DNA of 64,000 nucleotides from Stenotrophomonas sp. 169 (GCF_014621775.1 NZ_CP061204.1:1012501-1076500); one strand, 5' to 3'. Positions 19,277 through 28,093 are shown, counted from the first letter of the stretch. A program made the numbers and translations. The notes: generated from the letters alone by a model not told the origin.

Positions 19277-21221
19277 CCGTACGCGCCAACGCCAATCGCA
19301 GCAGTCGCGCATTCAACCGCTCACCGACGTTCGCAGGTGCCTGCAGACCCATCCGTTGCAGGTACACCGCATCGCCATCGCCGGGGGGTTGCCAGATCGC
19401 CGCCCACACGGTGCGCAGCTTCGCGCCGCGCGTCTGCGTATGAGCTTTCAGCCAGCCCAGCGCCTTCAGCAGCACCTGCTCCAGCTCCGTGAAATCACTA
19501 CCCAGCGGATAATCCGGCAAGGTGCCATCGCTGCGGAACGCGGCCAGCGTGGCCGACAGTATCTGCGGCGTGTTGCGCTGTGCACGCGGGTCCGGCTGAG
19601 CATCGGTTCCGAGCTTGCGCGCCTCCTTCGCCTGCTGCAGCAGCGGGTCCTGGAAAGGCCGCTCGGTGATGCCCGCCATCGCAAGCACGCAATCCGCGTC
19701 CGTCAGACCGCGAAGATCCGCGATGCCATATTCGTCGAGGTAGATGTCGCGCAGGTGGCGCGGGATGGTCGTATGCCCGTAATTCCAGCGCACGTTGCTC
19801 TGGCGTGACCCCGCATCATCGCGGGCGGCACGGAACATCAGGATGCTGCGCGCCTCCGGCAAGGCGTGTGCCATGGCCACGAAGTTGTACTGGCCGCCGA
19901 CACCGGATACCACGCGGCCATCTTCCAGCGCATCCGACACGGCCGCACCCAGCGCGGTAGCCATCATGCAGGAATTGAAGAAGCGCGCATGACGCCGCTG
20001 CAACCGCTCAAGCTCTTCATTGCTGCCGTACAACTGGTTGATTTCGCTGATGCGGCGCATGCCGATTGCGCGACACTCGTCCTCTGGCAGGTTGCGCAGC
20101 CAGTCGTAGAACTCGGGCGAGCCGAGATAGAACGCCCCGTGCAGGTACTCGCCTTCCGCCGCCAAGGTGGCGTGGTCGGCGGTGTAGGCGCTCCCGTTGT
20201 CCAGACGCTTCATCAGCGTCAGGTCATCGTGCACTTTCCGTTTGATCACGCCGCACTGCACGAGTTTGCGAAATCCTTCGTTGAGCATTTCGCTGCACCC
20301 GTACAAGCCTTCCTCGAACGGCCCCAGTCCACCGATCTCCGCCACCAGCGGATGCGTGGCCAACTGAGGGTCCAGTGCATGCAGCACGCGGCGGTACAAC
20401 GCATTGTCGGTATGCCGCAGCACGAGGGCATGGCTGAGTGCATCGGCCAGTGCACCGATGCCGATCTGCAGCGTGCCACCGTCGCGCACCAAGGTGCTGG
20501 CGTACAGACCGATGGCATGGTCGGCATCGCTGACCGGCTGCCGCGGCAGGCCGAACAGCGCGGGGTAGGGGCCCGGTGGAGTGATGATCAGATCGAAGAA
20601 GGCTTCCTCCACGGCGGCCGTGCCGCCGATCCACGGCAGCTGCGGATCCACCTCGGCGATCAGCAGCGGACGTGGCAATCCCCGCGCGGCCATCGCATCG
20701 ATCGTGTCCTGGGTGATGTCGTTGTTGCAGGACAACGACAGCCGGTCGCTGCCCTCGCGACGCGCTACCTTCTGCACGATGGCATGCGGTGCACGCTGCG
20801 CCACCGCATCTGCGGCGTGGGTGTAGTTGAGGCTGGTGTAGCTGGCCTGCGCCTGCCGCGAGCGCAGCAACGCACCGGACTGCATGTAGAACTCTTCCAC
20901 CTGCACGTGGTCGGGCAGCGCATCACGCGCCATCGCATCGGCATAGGCCAAGCGCACCACGTCCTTGCCGAAGTGGCGCTCGGCGAAGGGGCCCATGAAA
21001 CGCGCTTCCAGGCCGTCGCCGCTCGCCACCGGCGGGTTCAACGACAGTGCGGTGTAGATCTGCAGCGGGCGTGCGGGATCGTTTTCTACCCGTGCATACA
21101 GCGCGTTGAGCAGCCGATGCGGCTTGCCCAAGGCCAGTGGCGCACCGATCCGCACCGCCCCTTGCACCCGTCCCAACAACCAATCCACGGCAGCATCAAG
21201 GTCGGTCAGGTGATCGGTCAT
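19272..21221 (-). CDS. Acetyl-CoA hydrolase/CoA-transferase family protein
   Basis: A 649-aa protein with the C-terminal acetyl-CoA hydrolase/transferase domain: VVSGVGGQYNFVAMAHALPE, then STIRWN-like NVRWNYGHTTIPRHLRDI and TERPFQDPLLQQAKEARKLG. The N-terminal half carries the paired CoA-transferase lobe (IGIGALADALSHALVLRHTD). Members transfer or hydrolyse CoA between acetate/succinate-type acids; the exact substrate cannot be read here. The ATG for MTDHLTDLDAAV is chosen because the 33 upstream codons come from the adjacent hairpin repeat. The stop lies in a GTAG-associated duplication. Confidence 0.85.
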   Translation of the reverse strand: MTDHLTDLDAAVDWLLGRVQGAVRIGAPLALGKPHRLLNALYARVENDPARPLQIYTALSLNPPVASGDGLEARFMGPFAERHFGKDVVRLAYADAMARDALPDHVQVEEFYMQSGALLRSRQAQASYTSLNYTHAADAVAQRAPHAIVQKVARREGSDRLSLSCNNDITQDTIDAMAARGLPRPLLIAEVDPQLPWIGGTAAVEEAFFDLIITPPGPYPALFGLPRQPVSDADHAIGLYASTLVRDGGTLQIGIGALADALSHALVLRHTDNALYRRVLHALDPQLATHPLVAEIGGLGPFEEGLYGCSEMLNEGFRKLVQCGVIKRKVHDDLTLMKRLDNGSAYTADHATLAAEGEYLHGAFYLGSPEFYDWLRNLPEDECRAIGMRRISEINQLYGSNEELERLQRRHARFFNSCMMATALGAAVSDALEDGRVVSGVGGQYNFVAMAHALPEARSILMFRAARDDAGSRQSNVRWNYGHTTIPRHLRDIYLDEYGIADLRGLTDADCVLAMAGITERPFQDPLLQQAKEARKLGTDAQPDPRAQRNTPQILSATLAAFRSDGTLPDYPLGSDFTELEQVLLKALGWLKAHTQTRGAKLRTVWAAIWQPPGDGDAVYLQRMGLQAPANVGERLNARLLRLALARTA

Positions 21222-21282
21222 CGGCGCAGGTTCCTTGTTCGTGATGACCGCATTACAGCATGACCGCCTTGAACCGCCGTCT

Positions 21283-21362
21283 AAAAAGGGGACGGAGGGG
21301 ATTAAGTCGCAATCGGCCACGCTGTCGGCCGATTGCGACTTAATCCCCTCCGTCCCCTTTTT
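21283..21362. repeat. Long hairpin repeat, copy 1 (36-bp perfect arms)
   Basis: The arms run 21283-21318 and 21327-21362 with an 8-base loop. The outer part is A5-GGGGACGGAGGGG followed by ATTAAGTCGC; the inner part is AATCGGCC. A near-identical copy lies at 23548. The right arm ends 7 bases before the -35 box of the blaI promoter. Confidence 0.97.
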
Positions 21363-21369
21363 CTCCTGC

Positions 21370-21398
21370 TTGACACGTGCTGCGATTACGTCTGTAAT
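21370..21398 (+). promoter_or_regulatory. Promoter of the blaI operon
   Basis: TTGACA (21370-21375, consensus) and TGTAAT (21393-21398, five of six) are separated by exactly 17 bases, 30 bases before the repressor start codon. The -10 box lies inside a palindromic operator. Confidence 0.85.
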
Positions 21399-21424
21399 CG
21401 GCTTGTCGATTACAGGTGTAAACG
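21383..21424. promoter_or_regulatory. Paired BlaI-type operators
   Basis: Site 1 (21383-21400) is the perfect dyad CGATTAC-GTCT-GTAATCG covering the promoter spacer and -10 box. Site 2 (21407-21424) is CGATTAC-AGGT-GTAAACG with one mismatch. The sites repeat every 24 bases, and the second ends 3 bases before the start codon. Two adjacent TAC/GTA dyads are typical of BlaI/MecI autoregulation. Confidence 0.8.
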
Positions 21425-21427
21425 TAC

Positions 21428-21790
21428 ATGCAGATCAGCGATGCAGAAGCTGTGGTGATGGAGGTGCTGTGGCAGCGGGCGCCGTTGGCTGCCGAGGAGG
21501 TCATCGCGGCCCTGCGTGCACGGGACTGGGCCGAGCCGACCATCAAGACATGGCTCAACCGCCTGCTGGCCAAGGGCGCGATTGCGGCTGAACGCGATGG
21601 CCGACGCTACCTGTATCGCCCGCTGCTGCAGCGGGAGGCGTGGGTGGCCCGGCAGAGCGAACAGTTCATCGAGCGCGTCTTCGAGGGCCGCGTCGCGCCC
21701 TTGGTCGCGCATTTCAGTGAACGCGGGCAGCTCAGCCCGCAGGACATCGCCGAGCTGCGCAGGCTGATCGGAGAGATGGGCGATGACTGA
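21428..21790 (+). CDS. BlaI/MecI/CopY family transcriptional repressor
   Basis: A 120-aa winged-helix repressor. The N-terminal DNA-binding domain reads DAEAVVMEVLWQRAPLAAEE, WAEPTIKTWLNRLLAKG and RDGRRYLYRPLL, all family signatures; the C-terminal helices serve in dimerisation. Family repressors are inactivated by proteolysis triggered by a BlaR1/MecR1-type M56 sensor, which is encoded immediately downstream (8-base overlap). Operators flank its own start. The target signal need not be a beta-lactam; no beta-lactamase is present nearby. Confidence 0.93.
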   Translation: MQISDAEAVVMEVLWQRAPLAAEEVIAALRARDWAEPTIKTWLNRLLAKGAIAAERDGRRYLYRPLLQREAWVARQSEQFIERVFEGRVAPLVAHFSERGQLSPQDIAELRRLIGEMGDD

Positions 21791-22991
21791 CCTGCTGATG
21801 CTCTTATTGCGGGCCAGCGTGTGGCTCACGGTGGGCGTACTGCTGCTGGCCGTCGCGCGCCCGCTGCTGCTCCGGCTGGGCGGCGGGCCATTGGCGTATC
21901 GCAGCTGGTGGCTGTTGCCCCTGCTGCTGACGCTGCTGGTGGTGCCGCTGCCGTATCCGCCCGCCGCGCTCCCGGACGGTATGGCGTTGCTCGCCATGAC
22001 GAAGGGTGCGGCGAACCAGAACGGACCGTGGCTGACCGCGAGCGGAGGGGCCACGTTGCTGGCAGCGCTGTGGGGGCTGGGTGCAGGGCGTGCTCTGCTC
22101 AGGGCATGCATCGCCCAACGCCGGTTCGAACGACAGTTGGGCGTCCTCCGGCAGCGCGAGGACGGTAGCTGGCAGGCAGACGTGGACGCGGGGCTGCCTG
22201 CGCTGGTCGGCGTGTGGCGGCCGCGGATCATCGTGGGTCTTGGCTTCGACACGCGCTTCGACCCGCAGCAGCGGGATCTCGTGCTTCAGCACGAACGCAG
22301 CCATCGCGACCATGGCGATCACTGGGTGAATGCCGTCGTCCTGCTGATGCGCTGCGTGTTCTGGTTCCATCCGCTGGCTGCCTGGAGCGCGCGCCGCCTG
22401 CAGCGCGACCAGGAACTCGCCTGTGATGCCCGCGTTCTTCGGTTACATCCGGCCCATCGCCGGTCTTACGCCACTGCGTTGCTGACAGCGCAACTGGCCC
22501 ACCCGATCGCACCGGTGGCCTGCCACTGGCGCGGACAGCCTGTGTTGAAGGAGAGGATTTCCATGATGAAACAAGGAACGAGCGGACGCGTGCCCGTCGC
22601 CTGCGGTTATCTGATGGTGGCGGGATTGTGTATCGGTGCAGGCGGCATGGCCTGGGCAAGCCAAGGCGCAGGCAGCGCACCGGCGCTATCGGCGGCGCCG
22701 GTTGACCGCGATATCAAGGCGGCCCAGATGGCGGCCCCCGACTACCCGGAAGAGGCGTTCGAACGAGGTATCACCGGAAAGGTCGTACTTCGCGTTGATG
22801 TCGACGCCGACGGCAAGGCGAGTGATGTCAGGGTCGTGAGCGCGACGCCGGCGGGTGTGTTCGAGGCGGCCACCGTTGAGGCCGCGCGGCAGTGGACATT
22901 CACGCCCGCGGTGAGGGATGGGCGAAACGTACCGGGGACGCTGCAGATCCCCGTGCAGTTCGCACTCGACCAGCCGCCGGTGGGCCCATGA
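21783..22991 (+). CDS. M56 family (BlaR1-type) membrane metallopeptidase with C-terminal TonB domain
   Basis: A 402-aa inner-membrane protein. N-terminal helices lie at about 5-30 and 40-60. The zinc site is HERSH (His170-Glu171-His174) with the second acidic ligand in DQELACD (Glu211). A membrane segment near 275-292 leads to a periplasmic TonB C-terminal-like domain (about 312-398: DYPEEAFERGITGKVVLRVD, ARQWTFTPAVRDGRNVPGTL). Classical BlaR1 carries a penicillin-binding domain there; this protein has TonB instead. It probably cleaves or activates cleavage of the adjacent BlaI repressor. It overlaps both neighbours. Confidence 0.88.
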   Translation: MTDLLMLLLRASVWLTVGVLLLAVARPLLLRLGGGPLAYRSWWLLPLLLTLLVVPLPYPPAALPDGMALLAMTKGAANQNGPWLTASGGATLLAALWGLGAGRALLRACIAQRRFERQLGVLRQREDGSWQADVDAGLPALVGVWRPRIIVGLGFDTRFDPQQRDLVLQHERSHRDHGDHWVNAVVLLMRCVFWFHPLAAWSARRLQRDQELACDARVLRLHPAHRRSYATALLTAQLAHPIAPVACHWRGQPVLKERISMMKQGTSGRVPVACGYLMVAGLCIGAGGMAWASQGAGSAPALSAAPVDRDIKAAQMAAPDYPEEAFERGITGKVVLRVDVDADGKASDVRVVSATPAGVFEAATVEAARQWTFTPAVRDGRNVPGTLQIPVQFALDQPPVGP

Positions 22992-23569
22992 CAGCACGTG
23001 CCGCCATCGCGATCGCGGCGTTGATGATGCTCGGTTGCACCCGCCACGACATCCGCCAGGCGGTGGATACACGCGAGGAGAATGTCGACCACCAGCGCCT
23101 GGATCCACTGCCCCGCTCCAGTATCGGGTCCGGCGCCGTGGAGACCTACACCCTGCAACCCGGCGAAAGCTACCGCATGCCGCAGCTGCACACGGCACCG
23201 CCCCCGGTGCTGGGAGATCGAGAACAGCGCCAGGAGCTGGCGTTGACCACGGTGTGCGTCCAGCTGGTGGTCGATGCAGACGGCAAGGTGGAGCGCAGTC
23301 TCCCGATTGCCGACCGCACGGAGTGCCGGGCCGGTGCGGCAGCCGAGAACGGGGCGCTGCGGCAAGCGGTCCAGGAGGCGGTGCAGCAGTGGAGATTCTC
23401 GCCCGCCGCCGTCTGTCACTTCGCGCCGGGCAAGCTTCCTCGCCAGCCGTCTGACTGTGAAGGTGCCGACCGCATCGAGCCCATACCGGTGAGCCTGCTG
23501 TACGCCTTCACCTTCGAAATAGTGAAGGGCCGACACTACGTCCGACGAAAAGGGGACGGAGGGGATTAA
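22988..23569 (+). CDS. Putative lipoprotein with TonB C-terminal-like domain
   Basis: A 193-aa protein starting in ATGA overlap with the M56 gene. The short signal peptide ends with MLGC (Cys16), a plausible lipobox. The body resembles the TonB C-terminal fold: LTTVCVQLVVDADGKVERSL, then AVQEAVQQWRFSPA. Extra Cys residues suggest disulfides. The last residues (KGDGGD) and the TAA stop are encoded by the left arm of the hairpin repeat at 23548, so the native C-terminus was replaced or extended by it. Function is unknown, probably tied to the M56/BlaI pair. Confidence 0.75.
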   Translation: MTARAAIAIAALMMLGCTRHDIRQAVDTREENVDHQRLDPLPRSSIGSGAVETYTLQPGESYRMPQLHTAPPPVLGDREQRQELALTTVCVQLVVDADGKVERSLPIADRTECRAGAAAENGALRQAVQEAVQQWRFSPAAVCHFAPGKLPRQPSDCEGADRIEPIPVSLLYAFTFEIVKGRHYVRRKGDGGD

Positions 23570-23625
23570 GTCGCAAACGGCCACATCTGTGGCCGTTTGC
23601 GACTTAATCCCCTCCGTCCCCTTTT
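23548..23625. repeat. Long hairpin repeat, copy 2 (38-bp arms)
   Basis: The arms run 23548-23585 and 23588-23625, with only TC between them. The outer 26 bases match copy 1 at 21283; the inner part is AAACGGCCACA instead of AATCGGCC, changed on both arms. It separates two convergent genes and is followed by T's on both strands, so it can act as a bidirectional terminator. Confidence 0.97.
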
Positions 23626-24426
23626 TTATGCGCCGCCTTGCAGGTTGGCCTTGATGGCCGGGTGCATCAGCTTAGGCTCCGGCAGGGTGGCGTCGCGGGC
23701 TTGCCGGCTGGCGACGAAGGTCGCTTCATCCGTGCCGACGCGTACGTGGATGTTGTGCGCGCGCTGCTCGGCAATGGTGGTCTCGTTGCTGATCGCGCGG
23801 CCACCCGGGCCGTAGTCGTGACAGACGTATACCCGCGTGCTGTCCGGCAGTGCCAGCAGCGTCTGGATGGAGCGGTAAAGCTGGTGGGCATCGCCACCGG
23901 GAAAATCACAGCGCGCGGTGCCGGCGTCGGGCATGAACAGGGAGTCGCCGGGAAACAGCGCGTCACCGATCAGGTAGGCGATGCTGTCACTGGTGTGTCC
24001 TGGTACCGCGAGCACCCGGCATTGCACGGTTCCCAGCGCGAACGTTTCGCCATCAACGAACAGGTGGTCGAACGCCTCCCCGTCAGCGGCAACGTCCACT
24101 CCGTAGCGCGGGGCGAACGTTGCCTGCACCGCGCGGATGCCCTCGCCGATGGCCAGTGCGGCCTCTGGGAAGCGCTGCTTGAGCCAGCGGCCCGCCGACA
24201 CGTGGTCGGCATGCGCATGGGTCTCCAGCACCCAGCGCAGCTCCAGTCCCTCGGCCTGCAGATGCCCGAGCACAGGGGTCAACGCCGTCTCGCTGACCGT
24301 GCCGGTTTCCGGGTCGTAGTCCAGCACCGGATCGATCAGGGCAGCCTGCTGGGTGGCCACATCGTGCACCACATAGCTGAAGGTGTTGCTGTCGGGATGG
24401 AAGAACGACTGGACATGGGCAGGCAT
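23626..24426 (-). CDS. MBL-fold hydrolase, persulfide dioxygenase (ETHE1/Blh)-like
   Basis: A 266-aa metallo-beta-lactamase-fold protein. The metal motif is THAHADH (His70, His72, Asp74, His75), followed by PGHTSDSIAYLIGDALFPGD and VYVCHDYGPGG. The start SNTFSYVVHD and the spacing fit bacterial ETHE1/Blh proteins, which oxidise glutathione persulfide with a mononuclear iron. Glyoxalase II is the alternative but lacks this N-terminus. The stop codon abuts the long hairpin. The downstream S1/P1 nuclease gene ends only 11 bases before its start, so they may be co-transcribed. Confidence 0.82.
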   Translation of the reverse strand: MPAHVQSFFHPDSNTFSYVVHDVATQQAALIDPVLDYDPETGTVSETALTPVLGHLQAEGLELRWVLETHAHADHVSAGRWLKQRFPEAALAIGEGIRAVQATFAPRYGVDVAADGEAFDHLFVDGETFALGTVQCRVLAVPGHTSDSIAYLIGDALFPGDSLFMPDAGTARCDFPGGDAHQLYRSIQTLLALPDSTRVYVCHDYGPGGRAISNETTIAEQRAHNIHVRVGTDEATFVASRQARDATLPEPKLMHPAIKANLQGGA

Positions 24427-24437
24427 CGGGTGACTCC

Positions 24438-25265
24438 TCAGCGCGGGCCGAGTGCGCGGTTCAGCACCTGCGCCAAGCGCTCGCCGGCGATGCGCAGTTC
24501 GCTCTCGGCCACGGGACGATAGCGGTCGGTGTAATCGTCTCCGAGCTTACGCGAGGTGGGGTAAACGCCTTTTTCAACCGCGATACGGCAGCTGGACTCA
24601 GCCCATGCCTCCGCATCCTTGCGCACGTCGACCCGGCGCGCCAGCGCAGGTTGCGGCAATGCCTGCAGCACCGTCAGGTAGCCGGTATCGTCCAATCCGC
24701 GGGTATTGAGCAGCCCGCTGTCCCAGACCGAATGCAGGTTGCTGCCGCGTCCATTGAACTGCACCTGGACCTCATTGCCGCCCTTGTCGTGGCCGAATCC
24801 CGCATGCATGGGCTGGTGGATGTCACCGACCAGGTGGACGACGAACTTCAGCGCCTGCGCGCGCTCGGCGTCGCTGTTCCTGCGGTCGGACAGGATACGG
24901 GTCTGGTCCTTCAGCGCTTCGACCACGCAGTTGCCGTCCGGGCAGTGCTTGGCGGCCTGGTAGACGCAGTTGTCTTCGGCAATGTTGACGTAATGCCAGC
25001 CGGCGGAACGCTTGCCGAGATCCCGGTCGGTGGCGCGCAGCTGGTCGGCCCAGGGGGCCACACCGGCGAGCGTGGGATCGGCTTCACTTGCCAGAAGTCT
25101 GTCTACTTCGGCACGTGCGGTGGGCGTCAGCCTGCTTTCTGCGACGCGCCCGACCAGACGATGGCCCTGTGCGCCCCACGCAAGCGCATCGGTGGAGCAG
25201 AGGGCCAGTGCCAGCGCCAGCGCGGTAAGGGGCAGGGGAGAGTGGAGGGGGAAGGGGCTTTTCAT
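24438..25265 (-). CDS. S1/P1 nuclease
   Basis: Secreted zinc-dependent single-strand nuclease (275 aa). The signal peptide ends before Trp30; the mature N-terminus WGAQGH supplies Trp30 and His35 as zinc ligands, as in P1 nuclease. Further ligands are in VNIAEDNC, HLVGDIHQPMHAGFGHDKGG and GRGSNLHSVWDSGL, the family signature HxxxHxGxxxDxGGN through NLHxxWD. It acts on RNA, single-stranded DNA and 3' nucleotides in the periplasm or outside the cell. Confidence 0.93.
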   Translation of the reverse strand: MKSPFPLHSPLPLTALALALALCSTDALAWGAQGHRLVGRVAESRLTPTARAEVDRLLASEADPTLAGVAPWADQLRATDRDLGKRSAGWHYVNIAEDNCVYQAAKHCPDGNCVVEALKDQTRILSDRRNSDAERAQALKFVVHLVGDIHQPMHAGFGHDKGGNEVQVQFNGRGSNLHSVWDSGLLNTRGLDDTGYLTVLQALPQPALARRVDVRKDAEAWAESSCRIAVEKGVYPTSRKLGDDYTDRYRPVAESELRIAGERLAQVLNRALGPR

Positions 25266-25371
25266 CGGCCCTATTCTAGCGGTCGGCCTGCAAGGTGGCT
25301 TGCCCCGAAAAGCGGGGGGCCGGACTCACGCAGCGGTATGCTGGCTTACGCAGGAAGTCGAGGAGAGCAGC

Positions 25372-26076
25372 GTGTCAGAAACCATGGTCGGCCTGATTGG
25401 CGGCATGAGCTGGGAAAGCTCCGCGCAGTATTACCGGCTGATCAACGAGCAGGTGCGGGAGGCCCGCGGGGGCGTGCACTCGGCGCGGCTGCTGTTGTGG
25501 TCTTTCGATTTCGCGCAGATCGAGGCGCTGCAGGCCGCAGGCGACTGGGATGGCGCAGGCACGCTGCTGGTCGATGCGGCCCAACAGCTTGAGCTTGCCG
25601 GCGCCAGCGCGGTCGTCATCTGCACCAACACCATGCACCGCCTCGCAGATACCGTGCAGGCCGCTATCGGCGTTCCCCTGCTGCACATCGCCGACCCGAC
25701 CGCCACGGCGGTGAAAGCGGCAGGTATCCAGCGCATTGGACTGCTGGGCACCGCGTTCACCATGGAGCAGGCGTTCTACACGGGCCGTTTGGAACGCCAG
25801 CACGGCCTGCAGGTCGTCGTGCCGGATGCAGCAGATCGTGTGCTGGTGCACCGGGTGATCTATGAAGAGCTGGTGCGCGGCCACGTGCTGCCGGCCTCGC
25901 GGGAGGCCTATCGCGGGGTCATGCGGCGGCTGGTGGAACGCGGCGCGCAGGGGATCATCCTGGGCTGTACGGAGATCATGTTGCTGGTTGCGGATGACGA
26001 TGCCGGCGTGCCCCTGTTCGACACGACGGCGCTGCACGCGCAGGCGGCCGCACAGCATCTGCTGGCGCAGCGGTAG
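25372..26076 (+). CDS. Aspartate/glutamate racemase family protein
   Basis: A 234-aa PLP-independent racemase of the YgeA type. The N-terminus GLIGGMSWESSAQYYRLIN is diagnostic, and the two catalytic cysteines are Cys84 (VICTNTMH) and Cys199 (ILGCTEIMLLV). The start is GTG with GGAG 6 bases upstream; an ATG 12 bases further in is the alternative. The TAG stop is the TAG of a GTAG repeat header. Substrate specificity within the family cannot be read from sequence alone. Confidence 0.88.
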   Translation: MSETMVGLIGGMSWESSAQYYRLINEQVREARGGVHSARLLLWSFDFAQIEALQAAGDWDGAGTLLVDAAQQLELAGASAVVICTNTMHRLADTVQAAIGVPLLHIADPTATAVKAAGIQRIGLLGTAFTMEQAFYTGRLERQHGLQVVVPDAADRVLVHRVIYEELVRGHVLPASREAYRGVMRRLVERGAQGIILGCTEIMLLVADDDAGVPLFDTTALHAQAAAQHLLAQR

Positions 26077-26191
26077 CGCCGAGCCGTGCTCGGCGGGGCA
26101 TTTCATGGGGAAGGCCCAGCGTCGGTAGCGCCGAGCCGTGCTCGGCGGGGCATTTCATGGGGAAGGCCCAGCCGGCTGAAGCCGGCTCTAC
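26071..26191. repeat. Tandem 50-bp repeat with GTAG hairpins plus an inverted third hairpin
   Basis: CGGTAGCGCCGAGCCGTGCT begins two identical 50-bp copies at 26071 and 26123 (period 52), each with a GCCGAGC/GCTCGGC stem and a shared tail CATTTCATGGGGAAGGCCCA. A different-type hairpin AGCCGGC-TGAA-GCCGGCT with a terminal CTAC (26170-26191) follows in the opposite orientation. Confidence 0.92.
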
Positions 26192-26221
26192 CGGTACTGC
26201 AGAGGTAGCAGCCGCCGCCGG

Positions 26222-26851
26222 TCAGAACTTCACGACGTACGACACGCCATACGCCAGCGGGTCGATGTTGACGGTGCCCAGGTCCTGGCCATCCAGTTTG
26301 ACCTTGCTGTCGATGTCCATCCAGCGCAGGTCCACCCGCAGGGCGGCTTTTTCGCTGAGGGCGAAGTCCACGCCCGCGTGCGCGGCAAGGCCCCACGAAT
26401 CGTCCATTTTCAACGTGCTGCCGGCCAGTGCACCGCCTGTCTCTTCACTGAAAAACGTGGTGTAGTTGATGCCGGCACCGAGGAACGGCGATACCTTGCC
26501 GGCACTGTTGAAGTGGTACTGCAGGGTGACCACCGGCGGCAGGTGTTTGGTGCTGCCGACACGGCCCAGGCCGGCGATGCGGATGTCGTGCTTGAACGGC
26601 AGCGCGGCGAGGACTTCGATGCCCAGATTGTCGGCGATGAAGTACTCGCCGGTGATCGTCGGCTTGATGTCGCTGTCCACGTCCAGCTTCAGCGTACCGC
26701 CGGCCAAGGTGCCGTTATTGGATTTCGGCGCAACCTGGTGGACGCCGGCCGACAGCGTCCAGTCGCCCTTGGATTGGGCCATGGCAGGGGCGGCGGTAAG
26801 GGCCGAAGCGGCGGCCAGGGTGGCCATCATCAGGGGGGCGGTGCGGCGCAT
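26222..26851 (-). CDS. ompW: OmpW family outer-membrane protein
   Basis: A small eight-stranded outer-membrane barrel (209 aa) with a signal peptide ending in APAMAQ. Typical OmpW features are GDWTLSAGVHQVAPKSNNG at the mature start, ITGEYFIADNLGIEVLAALP, PPVVTLQYHF and a C-terminal aromatic residue (VSYVVKF). OmpW is implicated in small hydrophobic solute passage and responds to oxygen and stress. A perfect Anr/FNR-type site lies 61-74 bases upstream. Confidence 0.92.
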   Translation of the reverse strand: MRRTAPLMMATLAAASALTAAPAMAQSKGDWTLSAGVHQVAPKSNNGTLAGGTLKLDVDSDIKPTITGEYFIADNLGIEVLAALPFKHDIRIAGLGRVGSTKHLPPVVTLQYHFNSAGKVSPFLGAGINYTTFFSEETGGALAGSTLKMDDSWGLAAHAGVDFALSEKAALRVDLRWMDIDSKVKLDGQDLGTVNIDPLAYGVSYVVKF

Positions 26852-26911
26852 GGTGCAGGTCTCGTTGCGGGGTTGATGCCCGCAGTCTCTGCCCGCCCTG
26901 CACGCAACGCC

Positions 26912-26925
26912 TTGATCCGGATCAA
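26912..26925. promoter_or_regulatory. Anr/FNR-type binding site upstream of ompW
   Basis: TTGAT-CCGG-ATCAA matches the FNR/Anr consensus TTGAT-N4-ATCAA at every fixed base. It lies between the divergent ompW and gapA starts, about 67 bases before ompW and 118 before gapA. ompW is FNR-controlled in E. coli, which supports assignment to ompW. Confidence 0.8.
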
Positions 26926-26991
26926 ATCCCTGGCGGGCGCGAGGGCTGGCGCGTCCTGTCCGCCGGTAGTGAAGGCGGTTTGCTAGACTAA

Positions 26992-28047
<1,056 letters not shown>

Positions 28048-28069
28048 GCCGCTTCACCACGTGATACGC

Positions 28070-28093
28070 GAACCCCGGCCGATGCCGGGGTTC
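28070..28093 (+). terminator. Terminator after gapA
   Basis: A perfect 10-bp stem GAACCCCGGC / GCCGGGGTTC with a CGAT loop begins 22 bases after the gapA stop; a modest T-rich stretch (GTCGTTT) follows. Confidence 0.8.

Noticed and set aside
19866..21263. Plus-strand open frame of 465 codons opposite the acetyl-CoA hydrolase-family gene
   Set aside because: Antisense shadow without motifs.
21283..23625. Long hairpins as ends of an insertion sequence or transposon
   Set aside because: No transposase or integrase between them and no target-site duplication was recognised; each element is a self-contained palindrome.
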